Below are positions 1 through 5,401 of a DNA stretch of 9,038 nt, in pieces. How positions within the stretch are numbered: the first letter of the stretch is position 1; every line of letters starts with the position of its first letter. Origin of the DNA: Candidatus Woesearchaeota archaeon (GTDB taxonomy: Archaea; Nanobdellota; Nanobdellia; SCGC-AAA011-G17; JACPNG01); contig JACPNI010000043.1 in NCBI GenBank assembly GCA_016185555.1, positions 1 through 9,038 of the forward strand, in the 5' to 3' direction. The notes beneath the pieces are model-generated. The model saw only the letters and a list, made by a program, of their open reading frames with translations. It had not been told where the DNA came from and did not search any database. Made by a program: the position numbers and the translations under genes.

Positions 1-58
1 AGAAACCTTTAACCTCATCTAATGCATTTTCAAATTCACTATCTCTTCTAATAGGCAT
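1..58 (-). CDS. Start of an unidentified leftward gene, cut by the window edge
   Basis: Only the first 19 codons are visible, reading MPIRRDSEFENALDEVKGF and running off the window at position 1. The frame is open and a TATA-like box lies about 27 nt upstream of the ATG, as at other starts in this window, which suggests a leaderless mRNA. There is no Shine-Dalgarno. The peptide is charged and soluble. It is too short to assign to a family, and I do not name a function. Confidence 0.5.
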   Translation of the reverse strand, partial: MPIRRDSEFENALDEVKGF

Positions 59-78
59 GTAACTCTGGAGTTATAACC

Positions 79-90
79 CATTTATAAAAC
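79..90 (-). promoter_or_regulatory. TATA box of the left-edge gene
   Basis: TTTATAAA (81-88) read leftward is centred about 27 nt before the ATG ending at 58. At the usual archaeal spacing this puts the transcription start at or next to the start codon. Confidence 0.5.
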
Positions 91-110
91 TTTCGCATCA
101 CTTTTCCGGA

Positions 111-122
111 AAAATTTATAAG
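111..122 (+). promoter_or_regulatory. TATA box of the membrane protein gene at 145
   Basis: AAAATTTATAAG is centred about 27 nt upstream of the ATG at 145. No purine-rich ribosome binding site lies between it and the ATG, which fits a leaderless transcript. Confidence 0.5.
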
Positions 123-144
123 GGATATAACTAAATACTAGGGA

Positions 145-570
145 ATGGAACTTAAAAATTGGGCAGGTGCAATTCAAGTTGCATCATTAGCATTAATTAT
201 TATTTCATCTTTCTTTTTATATGATGATTATAAAAGCAATGCTATAACAAAGGGCTTATGCAGCTTAAGTCCTGGATTTGGCACAGCATCATTAATTATA
301 ACTTTAATATCATCAACTATAATATTAATACTGGCTATACTTATTGAGGGGGATCAAAGATACTTCATCAAAGGCAAACTATACGATCCGAGCTTAATGT
401 TGCAGAATATTCTTTTGCTGATTATTATTATTTTAATTATTGCAATTAGGAATATAATAAATAACTATAAACACATATTATGCTTCTATAATATCTCATT
501 TTATATTATTATCTTCGTACTATTGTTTATTACAATCAACCTGTATAAAGAGTATGGAAGATTAAGGTAA
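145..570 (+). CDS. Hypothetical four-helix membrane protein
   Basis: I do not recognise the family of this 141-residue protein. Four hydrophobic segments stand out, at about residues 8-26, 48-67, 85-105 and 111-134, very rich in isoleucine and leucine. The charged loops are short, the clearest being around residues 68-84 (EGDQRYFIKGKLYDP). There is no signal peptide distinct from the first helix and no catalytic motif. The ATG at 145 is supported by a TATA box about 27 nt upstream and by the lack of an earlier in-frame start. The gene is divergent from the left-edge gene and its stop lies 2 nt from the stop of the convergent P-type ATPase, so it is probably transcribed alone. Most likely an integral membrane protein; function unknown. 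Confidence 0.75.
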   Translation: MELKNWAGAIQVASLALIIISSFFLYDDYKSNAITKGLCSLSPGFGTASLIITLISSTIILILAILIEGDQRYFIKGKLYDPSLMLQNILLLIIIILIIAIRNIINNYKHILCFYNISFYIIIFVLLFITINLYKEYGRLR

Positions 571-572
571 AA

Positions 573-3191
573 TTAATCTGTCTCTTTTGTTAAAATTGTT
601 ATAAGCTTATTAGATAAGTAAGAGATTACAAATACAACTATAACCAGTCCAATAATATACGCCCAATCCATTAGATTAAGAGGCATTAATTTTAACAGGA
701 AGTTTAATGGTGTATACACGACTAAAAGCTGCAGAAATATTGAAAAGGCTATTGCAAATAATAAATACTTATTAGAGAATAATCTTGCCTTATACTCCTT
801 TTCTATTATATAAACCCTGGCAAACTCAAGCATTACGATTGTTGTCAAAGCAAGAGTCTGTGCCTTAACAAGATTAACTGACAAGCCGTAATTAAATATA
901 TATAAAACCGCTGCAGTAATCAGCAGGCTTGTTGCTATTATATTCCAGAACATATTGGCTGAGATTATCTTTTCATTGGTCTTCCTTGGTTGCCTTCTCA
1001 TTATCATTTCTTCAGGCTTGTCAAAACCAAGTGCCAATGCAGGCATACCATCTGTTACAAGATTCAGCCATAATAACTGCACAGCAACCAGAGGCACTGC
1101 TATTTTTCCCAGGTACTGCCAGCCCAACATTATTGGTATAAATAACACTAAAACTTCTCCTAAGTTTGCAGATAAAAGATAATTTACAAATTTTTTAATA
1201 TTATCATAAATCCCACGGCCTTCTTCAATAGCATTGACAATAGATGCAAAATTATCATCAACAAGTATCATGGAAGCTGCATCTTTGGAAACATCAGTTC
1301 CTGTCTTGCCCATTGCAACACCTATGTCTGCTTTTTTCAGGGCAGGTGCATCATTAACACCGTCACCAGTCATTGCAACAATATGGCCTTTTTTCTTCAA
1401 AGCATCTACTATCTTTATTTTATGCTCCGGATTTACTCTGGCATATATGGAAATATCCTCAACGACCTCATCCAGATTTATCTTTTCTAATTCTTCACCT
1501 GTTATAACCTTATCATGTATCCCAAGCTCTTTTGCAACAGCTTCTGCAGTTATAGCATTATCCCCCGTTATCATTATTACCCTTATTCCTGCTTCCTTGC
1601 ATTTTTTTACTGCATCTATCGCTTCTTCCCTTGGCGGGTCTATCATTGCCTGCATCCCCAGGAATATCAAATTATTTTCATCACTTTCAGACACCCTGTC
1701 CTTCTCAGATTTCTTATACGCAAACCCCAGAACCCTTAATCCATTGTTCGCAAAACCATTATTAGCTTCTGGCGGTGCTGTTAATCTCCTAACCATACCA
1801 CCGAAGTAAATTCTGCTGCATTTTTTAAGTAGTATTTCAACTGCCCCTTTTGAAAATACAACATTTCCATTCTTATGTTTATGCAAAGTACTCATCATTT
1901 TCCTTTCAGAAGTAAATGCAACCGTATCTATTCTTGGATATTCTTTTTCCAAATCTTCTTTTTTAAGATTAAACTTTAAAGCACTTATCAGCAATGCAAT
2001 TTCAGTAGGATCACCTATAAATTCATGATCCTGTAATACTGCATCATTGTTCAGCAAGCCAATCTTAAGAATTAACTCCAGTTCTTTTGAAGAAAACTCT
2101 TTATTGCTGGATAAAAATCTTCCAGAAGTTGAATAACCAGAACCTTCAATATCTATTAGTTTATTATCACAAAATATTTTTTTAACAGTCATCTCTCCTT
2201 TTGTTAAAGTCCCCGTCTTATCACTGCAAATTACATCTACTGAACCCAATGCCTCCACAGCAGTTAACCTCTTTACCAAAACATTTCTTTTAATCATTTT
2301 TTTAGTGCCAATAGAAAGTGCAATAGTAACCACTGCAGGCAAGCCTTCCGGTATTGCAGCAACAGCCAGGCTAATGCCAATAAGGAGCATATCAAAAAAA
2401 GTCCCGCCTTTATAAATTCCAGTAAAAGTTATTACCACTATGATCAAAAGTATAAATACACTGAGAAATTTTCCAAGTTGTTTTAATTTAACTTGCAAGG
2501 GCGTTAATTCTGTCTCTGTTTCCTGCACTATACCGGCTATCTTCCCCAGCTCCGTATTCATGCCTGTCCCGGCAACAACAGCCTTGCCTTTGCCTCTTGT
2601 AATTATTGTACCCAAGAACAGCATATTTTTCTGATCAGCAATTGCAACACTTTTTTCTATCTTTGCCAGGCTTTTATGTACTGGCTGCGATTCACCTGTC
2701 AGGGAAGCCTCATTTACATACAAATCACTTGATTCAATTATCCTTAAATCAGCAGGAACCTTATCGCCCATCTCAACCAGCACAATATCACCGGGAACAA
2801 GTTCTGTAGAATAAACCTCTTTGATCTTGGAATCCCTTACAACCATGCTTTTCAAAGAAGTTAATTTTTTTAACAGCTCAACAGCTTTTTCTGCTTTATA
2901 TTCCTGAACAAATCCAAGAAAACCATTAAGTATTACTATTGCGAAAATAAGATATGAATCAATAAACTCCTTGATAATAAATGATGCAACTGCAGCCCCA
3001 ATTAAGATAAGAACCAATGGGCTTGTGAATTGCTCCAGAAGAAGCTCGAACACAGAGATTCTTTTAATCTCCTTTAGTTTATTTTCCCCATATTCTTTTA
3101 ATCTTTTATCAGCTTCTTCTTGACTTAAACCTTTTTCATTGGTCCTTAAAGAATCCAGTGCCTCTTTTTCTGAAAGTCTATAATATTCCAT
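573..3191 (-). CDS. P2A-type calcium-transporting ATPase (SERCA/PMCA-like)
   Basis: An 872-residue P-type ATPase of normal length for the group, expected to pump Ca2+ across the cytoplasmic membrane at the cost of ATP. Order of parts: N-terminal cation-ATPase domain (1-70), M1-M2, actuator TGES (165-168), M3-M4 with PEGLP (281-285), phosphorylation motif DKTGTLT with D324, nucleotide-binding FTSERKMM and K448 of SKGA, TGDN (542-545), hinge TGDGVNDAP (608-616), then six C-terminal helices. Residues that bind Ca2+ in SERCA appear kept: E282 (M4), N676 and E679 (M5), N710, T713 and D714 (M6), E789 (M8). The N domain looks a few residues short before GLRVLGFAY (484-492). The start is supported by a TATA-like box 25 nt upstream without a Shine-Dalgarno. 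Metal choice is inferred from these residues; Mn2+ or another divalent cation is possible. Confidence 0.95.
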   Translation of the reverse strand: MEYYRLSEKEALDSLRTNEKGLSQEEADKRLKEYGENKLKEIKRISVFELLLEQFTSPLVLILIGAAVASFIIKEFIDSYLIFAIVILNGFLGFVQEYKAEKAVELLKKLTSLKSMVVRDSKIKEVYSTELVPGDIVLVEMGDKVPADLRIIESSDLYVNEASLTGESQPVHKSLAKIEKSVAIADQKNMLFLGTIITRGKGKAVVAGTGMNTELGKIAGIVQETETELTPLQVKLKQLGKFLSVFILLIIVVITFTGIYKGGTFFDMLLIGISLAVAAIPEGLPAVVTIALSIGTKKMIKRNVLVKRLTAVEALGSVDVICSDKTGTLTKGEMTVKKIFCDNKLIDIEGSGYSTSGRFLSSNKEFSSKELELILKIGLLNNDAVLQDHEFIGDPTEIALLISALKFNLKKEDLEKEYPRIDTVAFTSERKMMSTLHKHKNGNVVFSKGAVEILLKKCSRIYFGGMVRRLTAPPEANNGFANNGLRVLGFAYKKSEKDRVSESDENNLIFLGMQAMIDPPREEAIDAVKKCKEAGIRVIMITGDNAITAEAVAKELGIHDKVITGEELEKINLDEVVEDISIYARVNPEHKIKIVDALKKKGHIVAMTGDGVNDAPALKKADIGVAMGKTGTDVSKDAASMILVDDNFASIVNAIEEGRGIYDNIKKFVNYLLSANLGEVLVLFIPIMLGWQYLGKIAVPLVAVQLLWLNLVTDGMPALALGFDKPEEMIMRRQPRKTNEKIISANMFWNIIATSLLITAAVLYIFNYGLSVNLVKAQTLALTTIVMLEFARVYIIEKEYKARLFSNKYLLFAIAFSIFLQLLVVYTPLNFLLKLMPLNLMDWAYIIGLVIVVFVISYLSNKLITILTKETD

Positions 3192-3210
3192 TACTTAGAT
3201 GAGGATATCC

Positions 3211-3221
3211 TTATTTTTAAA
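3211..3221 (-). promoter_or_regulatory. TATA-like box of the P-type ATPase gene
   Basis: Read leftward, TTTAAAAATAA is centred about 25 nt before the ATG at 3191, between the tRNA 3' end and the gene. The intervening sequence has no Shine-Dalgarno, so a leaderless mRNA is likely. The gene thus probably has its own promoter rather than reading through from the tRNA. Confidence 0.45.
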
Positions 3222-3237
3222 GATTAGTAAATCAAAA

Positions 3238-3343
3238 CGCCGAGGGCAGGATTTGAACCTACATGTCCTTTCAGACGGCAGTTTTCGAGATTGAGCATCT
3301 TTTTTGAAGATTCTGCTGCACTACCAGGTTATGCGACCTCGGC
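3238..3343 (-). tRNA. tRNA-Ser(CGA) with an intron in the anticodon stem
   Basis: Read leftward, the ends form a 7-bp acceptor stem (GCCGAGG with CCUCGGC) followed by discriminator G73; CCA is not encoded. The D stem is GCAU/GUGC. The long variable arm GUCU-GAAA-GGAC and G73 are typical of serine. The T arm is GUAGG-UUCAAAU-CCUGC. Removing 22 nt (3291-3312) yields the anticodon arm GCAGU-CUCGAAA-ACUGC, with a perfect 5-bp stem and anticodon CGA (3287-3285), which reads UCG. Unspliced, position 31 cannot pair. The first 25 bases match those of tRNA-Ser(GCU) at 4597, so the two genes are paralogues. A TATA-like box lies about 28 nt upstream, inside the end of rpiB. Confidence 0.93.
3291..3312 (-). 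other. tRNA intron at position 30/31 (22 nt)
   Basis: The intron begins AAUCUUC and ends GCUCAA. Inside it AUCUU pairs with AAGAU around a CAAAA loop. The flanking 3-nt bulges are AGA (5' side) and AAU (3' side). Between them AGC of positions 26-28 pairs with GCU near the intron end, plus one C-C mismatch. Cutting after the second base of each bulge removes exactly 22 nt and restores U31-A39. The outer helix is weak, so this is a relaxed bulge-helix-bulge motif. The common archaeal position is 37/38, so this site is non-canonical. Confidence 0.82.
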
Positions 3344-3363
3344 AAGAAATATAGAACAGGATC

Positions 3364-3378
3364 TTATCTTTAAAAATC
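3364..3378 (-). promoter_or_regulatory. Promoter of tRNA-Ser(CGA), overlapping the rpiB 3' end
   Basis: Read leftward, GATTTTTAAAGATAA includes a TATA-like TTTTTAAA centred about 28 nt before the tRNA 5' end. It overlaps the last codons and the stop of rpiB, so the tRNA could be transcribed independently of the upstream genes. Confidence 0.45.
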
Positions 3379-3879
3379 TTTTTCTCTTTTTTTCTCTTCA
3401 ATATACAAATTTGGAACTTCAATACTTAAAATTTGCTCCAGCCTTCTTTTATATCTAGCTTCATTGCTAAAATCTGTGGTTAACCAAGTTCTAACAATGT
3501 CATTACATTTACTTAATTTTGCAGGATCTAATTTTCCATCAGTTAAATAATTAATAGCCCCCAAAGCAAGGACATTGGGATTATTATGCTCTCTTGCTAA
3601 CTTAGCCTTTTCCACATCTTCGCATAAAGAGGCCCTTATACCAATTACCTTATTTGCTGCAATGCTCATACCAATCCCAGTATAGCAACATAAAATACCC
3701 AAACTTCCAGTTTCTTCCATTATGGCATTACAAACCTTCCTCGCATAAATTGGATAATCTACAGGTTTATCTGAATTTGTTCCGAAGTCTGCTACGCTGT
3801 AATTTAATTCTTTCAAAAAGGACTTTATATATTCTTTAAGATCATACCCTCTATGATCACTGCCAATTATTATTCTCAT
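3370..3879 (-). CDS. rpiB: Ribose-5-phosphate isomerase B (RpiB/LacAB family)
   Basis: A 169-residue protein of the RpiB/LacA/LacB fold, expected to interconvert ribose 5-phosphate and ribulose 5-phosphate in the cytoplasm. Matching motifs are SDHRGYDLK (7-15, with D8 and H9), DYPIYA (41-46), the active-site region GILCCYTGIGMSIAANK (61-77) with catalytic-position C65, and REHNNPNVLALG (96-107) with H98. It is about 20 residues longer than E. coli RpiB, with a charged tail. The residue after the catalytic cysteine is Tyr (C-Y-T-G) where E. coli RpiB has Gly, in the phosphate-binding loop. Its ATG overlaps the stop of the upstream membrane gene (ATGA), so the two are probably co-translated, and AGGGGG lies 8 nt before the ATG. 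Another sugar-phosphate isomerase activity of this family cannot be excluded. Confidence 0.9.
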   Translation of the reverse strand: MRIIIGSDHRGYDLKEYIKSFLKELNYSVADFGTNSDKPVDYPIYARKVCNAIMEETGSLGILCCYTGIGMSIAANKVIGIRASLCEDVEKAKLAREHNNPNVLALGAINYLTDGKLDPAKLSKCNDIVRTWLTTDFSNEARYKRRLEQILSIEVPNLYIEEKKREKDF

Positions 3880-4148
3880 TCTGTAAACCCCCTAACTATG
3901 GCTCCTACTGATGGAAATATTAGTGCTATCCCAACAAGGCTGCTGAATAAAGATTTTAAGTCAGATGACATGCATATAGTTTTGCTTAATTCCTTAGGCA
4001 ACCCAAAACCTAATTCTTTTGCAATATCCCCACCAAAATTTATTTCACAGGGTTGGTTAAAAGCATAGTTTAAAGATATAAATCCAAGCATAAGAAATAC
4101 AAATCCAAAAATTATCTTCCTGTACTTTAGTTCATTATACCAACTCAT
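3876..4148 (-). CDS. Small two-helix membrane protein, in operon with rpiB
   Basis: I do not recognise this 90-residue protein. Hydrophobic segments at about 11-29 and 66-86 bracket a segment of about 35 residues (30-65) with two cysteines, C34 and C59, which could form a disulfide if the loop is outside; that is inference. Few charges flank the first helix (KYRK before it), which would favour an N-in topology. The stop overlaps the rpiB start as ATGA, so translational coupling is likely. The ATG is preceded by AGGGGGG seven nt upstream. Nothing in the sequence links it to sugar-phosphate chemistry. It may simply be a co-expressed passenger of the operon. Confidence 0.72.
   Translation of the reverse strand: MSWYNELKYRKIIFGFVFLMLGFISLNYAFNQPCEINFGGDIAKELGFGLPKELSKTICMSSDLKSLFSSLVGIALIFPSVGAIVRGFTE
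3880..3894 (-). promoter_or_regulatory. Ribosome binding site of rpiB (AGGGGG type)
   Basis: Read leftward the context is TTAGGGGGTTTACAGA followed by ATG. AGGGGG can pair with the archaeal anti-Shine-Dalgarno with one G-U wobble in place of A-U. Nearly the same sequence precedes the gene at 4148. Confidence 0.55.
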
Positions 4149-4164
4149 TCTGTTTCCCCCCTAA
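4149..4164 (-). promoter_or_regulatory. Ribosome binding site of the small membrane protein (AGGGGGG type)
   Basis: Read leftward: TTAGGGGGGAAACAGA then ATG. It shares TTAGGGGG and ACAGAATGAG with the rpiB leader, with the same order and almost the same spacing. Confidence 0.55.
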
Positions 4165-4176
4165 TAGAGAATTAAA

Positions 4177-4202
4177 AGAATGGGTTATTAAAAACCCATT
4201 TT
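4177..4202 (-). terminator. Intergenic hairpin between the SWIB-like gene and the membrane gene
   Basis: AATGGGTT (4179-4186) and AACCCATT (4193-4200) form an 8-bp stem with a 6-nt loop, extendable by a G-U and an A-U pair. Read leftward it starts a few nt after the stop of the 51-residue gene and is followed by TTCTTTTAATT, a weak U-tract. It could end that transcript or act as a processing or stability element before the next gene. Confidence 0.45.
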
Positions 4203-4204
4203 GC

Positions 4205-4360
4205 TTATTTGCCTGCAAGCTTTTTGCCTTTAACGAAAGACCAAATCTTTTTTGTCATTTCACTGGGCGTTATTTTTGCTTTACCAAAAACATCTTCCAC
4301 AGTTTCTGTTCGACCTGCAAAGCAGACAGTATATCCACCAAATGCTTTTTTAGCAGCCAT
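4205..4360 (-). CDS. Small SWIB-like protein, 51 residues
   Basis: A complete short frame beginning MAAKKAFGGYTVCFAGRT and ending in a lysine-rich tail. The central part DVFGKAKITPSEMTKKIW (23-40) resembles one half of a SWIB/MDM2 domain (pattern VFG...I....MTK..W..), but a full SWIB domain is about 75-80 residues, so this is a half-length or divergent form. The start is well supported: AGGAGGT lies 9 nt upstream and a TATA box about 42 nt upstream. A hairpin follows the stop, so the gene may be a single-gene unit between tRNA-Ser(GCU) and the rpiB operon. No transmembrane segment. A chromatin or nucleic-acid role is a guess from the resemblance and the basic composition (11 Lys/Arg). The gene itself is secure; the family is tentative. 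Confidence 0.78.
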   Translation of the reverse strand: MAAKKAFGGYTVCFAGRTETVEDVFGKAKITPSEMTKKIWSFVKGKKLAGK

Positions 4361-4369
4361 ATTTTATCA

Positions 4370-4376
4370 ACCTCCT
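4370..4376 (-). promoter_or_regulatory. Strong Shine-Dalgarno of the SWIB-like gene
   Basis: AGGAGGT is read leftward, 9 nt before the ATG at 4360. This is the best anti-Shine-Dalgarno match in the window and fixes the start of this short gene. Confidence 0.8.
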
Positions 4377-4395
4377 TTTTCTAGAGGTAATAAGA

Positions 4396-4406
4396 TACTT
4401 ATATAG
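4396..4406 (-). promoter_or_regulatory. TATA box of the SWIB-like gene
   Basis: CTATATAAGTA is read leftward, centred about 42 nt before the ATG. It predicts a transcription start near 4376 and a leader just long enough to hold the Shine-Dalgarno. Confidence 0.5.
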
Positions 4407-4485
4407 TTTTCCCTCGTAAAAAGCCAATGTATTGTCCTTAAATAATGTCCTCTCTAGAAATAAGAGAAAAATTAAATGAAAAGAA

Positions 4486-4597
4486 CGCCGAGGATGGGAA
4501 TTTCCGATATCTAATAACTAGATGCCTTTTGAACCCACAAGTCCTTACGGACACTAGATTAGCAGTCTAGCGCACTACCAGGTTATGCGACCTCGGC
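4486..4597 (-). tRNA. tRNA-Ser(GCU) with a T-loop intron
   Basis: Read leftward: acceptor stem GCCGAGG/CCUCGGC with G73, D stem GCAU/GUGC, and anticodon arm CUAGA-CUGCUAA-UCUAG with anticodon GCU (4563-4561), which reads AGC and AGU. The long variable arm is GUCC-GUAA-GGAC. The T stem halves GUGGG (4538-4534) and CCCAU (4498-4494) are separated by 35 nt instead of 7. Removing 28 nt (4500-4527) gives the normal T loop UUCAAAU. Anticodon, long variable arm and G73 all agree on serine. CCA is not encoded. A U-rich stretch follows (AATTTTTC, 4466-4473). The 5' end is 29 nt from a TATA box shared with coaE. Confidence 0.94.
4500..4527 (-). other. tRNA intron in the T loop, position 59/60 (28 nt)
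   Basis: The intron runs from AGGCAUCUA to UCGGAAAU. It fits a bulge-helix-bulge. The T stem GUGGG:CCCAU is the outer helix and AUU the 3' bulge. UUC:GAA plus one A-G mismatch forms the central helix, AAA the 5' bulge, and GGCAUCUA:UAGAUAUC (one C-A mismatch) the inner helix with a GUUAU loop. Cutting after the second base of each bulge leaves UUCAAA joined to U60, a standard T loop. Because AAA recurs at both ends, the exact joint could shift by a few bases. Confidence 0.88.
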
Positions 4598-4620
4598 ACA
4601 GCCTTGCAAAGCAGCTTTAA

Positions 4621-4632
4621 TATTTATAAACC
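4621..4632. promoter_or_regulatory. Palindromic TATA box shared by tRNA-Ser(GCU) and coaE
   Basis: TTTATAAA (4623-4630) is its own reverse complement. Its centre is 26.5 nt from the coaE ATG at 4653 and 29.5 nt from the tRNA 5' end at 4597, so it has suitable spacing for both directions. The gap of 55 nt between the two genes contains no other equally good box. Confidence 0.6.
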
Positions 4633-4652
4633 TTTTTGAACTCTTATTCTGG

Positions 4653-5252
4653 ATGGAACTTGAAAAACTAATTGTCGGATTAACTGGCGGTGTAGCTTCT
4701 GGTAAAAGTACAGCAACAGAAATATTAAAGAAGAAAAACCTGTATGCAATAAATGCTGACGAAATCGTGCATAAATTATATGAAACCAAGTTTTTCCTAA
4801 GATTAAGATTAATTTTAAATTTCGGATTTAAGATTCTTGATGAAAATCTAAGCATAAACAGAAAAAAGTTAGCTGAAATAGTTTTTAATGACCATAAAAA
4901 GTTAAAGAAGCTAAATTCCATTGTATGGCCTTCAGCTGTTAAATATATCAAATCAGATATAAAAAATCGTTCTGGAATAATTATTTTAGAAATTCCAATG
5001 CTATTTGAAAGTGGAAGTAAAATAACAAACTATAATGTTCTAATAACTTGCTCTTTAGAAAACCAAATTTCCAGATTAGTTAAAAGAGGCCAAACATATG
5101 AAGAATCCATTAAAAGAATTAACTCTCAACTAGATCAAAGAGAAAAAGAAGAACTTGCTGATTACATCATTGAGAATAATTCTACTACTGAATCCCTAAA
5201 GGGAAAAGTTGAAGACTTGTATAGCATCTTAATAAACCTCTATTATAGTTAA
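4653..5252 (+). CDS. coaE: Dephospho-CoA kinase, bacterial CoaE type
   Basis: A 199-residue P-loop kinase that would phosphorylate the ribose 3'-OH of dephospho-CoA, the last step of coenzyme A synthesis. Visible motifs: Walker A GGVASGKST (12-20), INADEIVHKLYE (33-44) matching the CoaE DAD region, IILEIPMLFESG (110-121) matching the PLLFE region, and the C-terminal RINSQLDQREKEELADYIIENN (155-176), a hallmark of CoaE. Length is typical (about 200). The ATG lies 26.5 nt from a TATA box with no ribosome binding site, so it is probably leaderless. The stop overlaps the stop of the convergent zinc-finger gene by 4 bp. Most archaea use an unrelated GTP-dependent dephospho-CoA kinase, so this bacterial-type enzyme may have been acquired by transfer (inference). 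Confidence 0.9.
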   Translation: MELEKLIVGLTGGVASGKSTATEILKKKNLYAINADEIVHKLYETKFFLRLRLILNFGFKILDENLSINRKKLAEIVFNDHKKLKKLNSIVWPSAVKYIKSDIKNRSGIIILEIPMLFESGSKITNYNVLITCSLENQISRLVKRGQTYEESIKRINSQLDQREKEELADYIIENNSTTESLKGKVEDLYSILINLYYS

Positions 5253-5392
5253 ATTCTTTTTCCGCGCTTGCAGCTTACGCATAAACCACTTTCTTTATCA
5301 TAATCATAATCACATACTGTAAGCCCGCATATTTCACATGTATTGTTTGCGGTATTTTTTTCACAGATTTGACAAAGAATAAGTTTTTTCAT
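5249..5392 (-). CDS. Small zinc-finger protein with B-box/HIT-like cysteine spacing
   Basis: A 47-residue protein starting MKKLILCQICEKN. It has seven cysteines, at 7, 10, 19, 22, 27, 38 and 41, with D30 in the eighth ligand position: C-x2-C-x8-C-x2-C-x4-C-x2-D-x7-C-x2-C. This resembles the cross-brace of B-box and HIT-type zinc fingers and should bind two zinc ions. It ends KRGKRI. No partner domain exists, so it may be an RNA- or protein-binding accessory factor, but no function can be assigned. There is no Shine-Dalgarno before the ATG. It may be leaderless from a weak box (TCTTTTATTC, about 5413-5422) or expressed with the upstream 9-codon ORF. Its stop overlaps that of convergent coaE. 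Confidence 0.82.
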   Translation of the reverse strand: MKKLILCQICEKNTANNTCEICGLTVCDYDYDKESGLCVSCKRGKRI

Positions 5393-5401
5393 TTTAAAAA
5401 T

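Noticed and set aside
1234..1809. A 191-codon open frame on the + strand opposite the ATPase gene
   Set aside because: It mirrors a strongly conserved P-type ATPase coding frame, has no ribosome binding site or promoter, and its translation has no recognisable domain.
4378..4460. Inverted repeat TTTCTAGAG / CTCTAGAAA separated by 65 nt
   Set aside because: It is short, contains the self-complementary TCTAGA, and one arm adjoins the Shine-Dalgarno region. It is likely chance in AT-rich sequence.
4445..4570. A 41-codon + strand frame starting MSSLEIREKLNEKN and running through tRNA-Ser(GCU)
   Set aside because: Most of it is antisense to the tRNA, and no Shine-Dalgarno or properly spaced TATA box is seen.
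4583..4951. A 122-codon leftward frame overlapping the tRNA 5' end and coaE
   Set aside because: It is antisense to the conserved Walker A region of coaE and would end inside the tRNA gene. It is best explained as a shadow of coaE.
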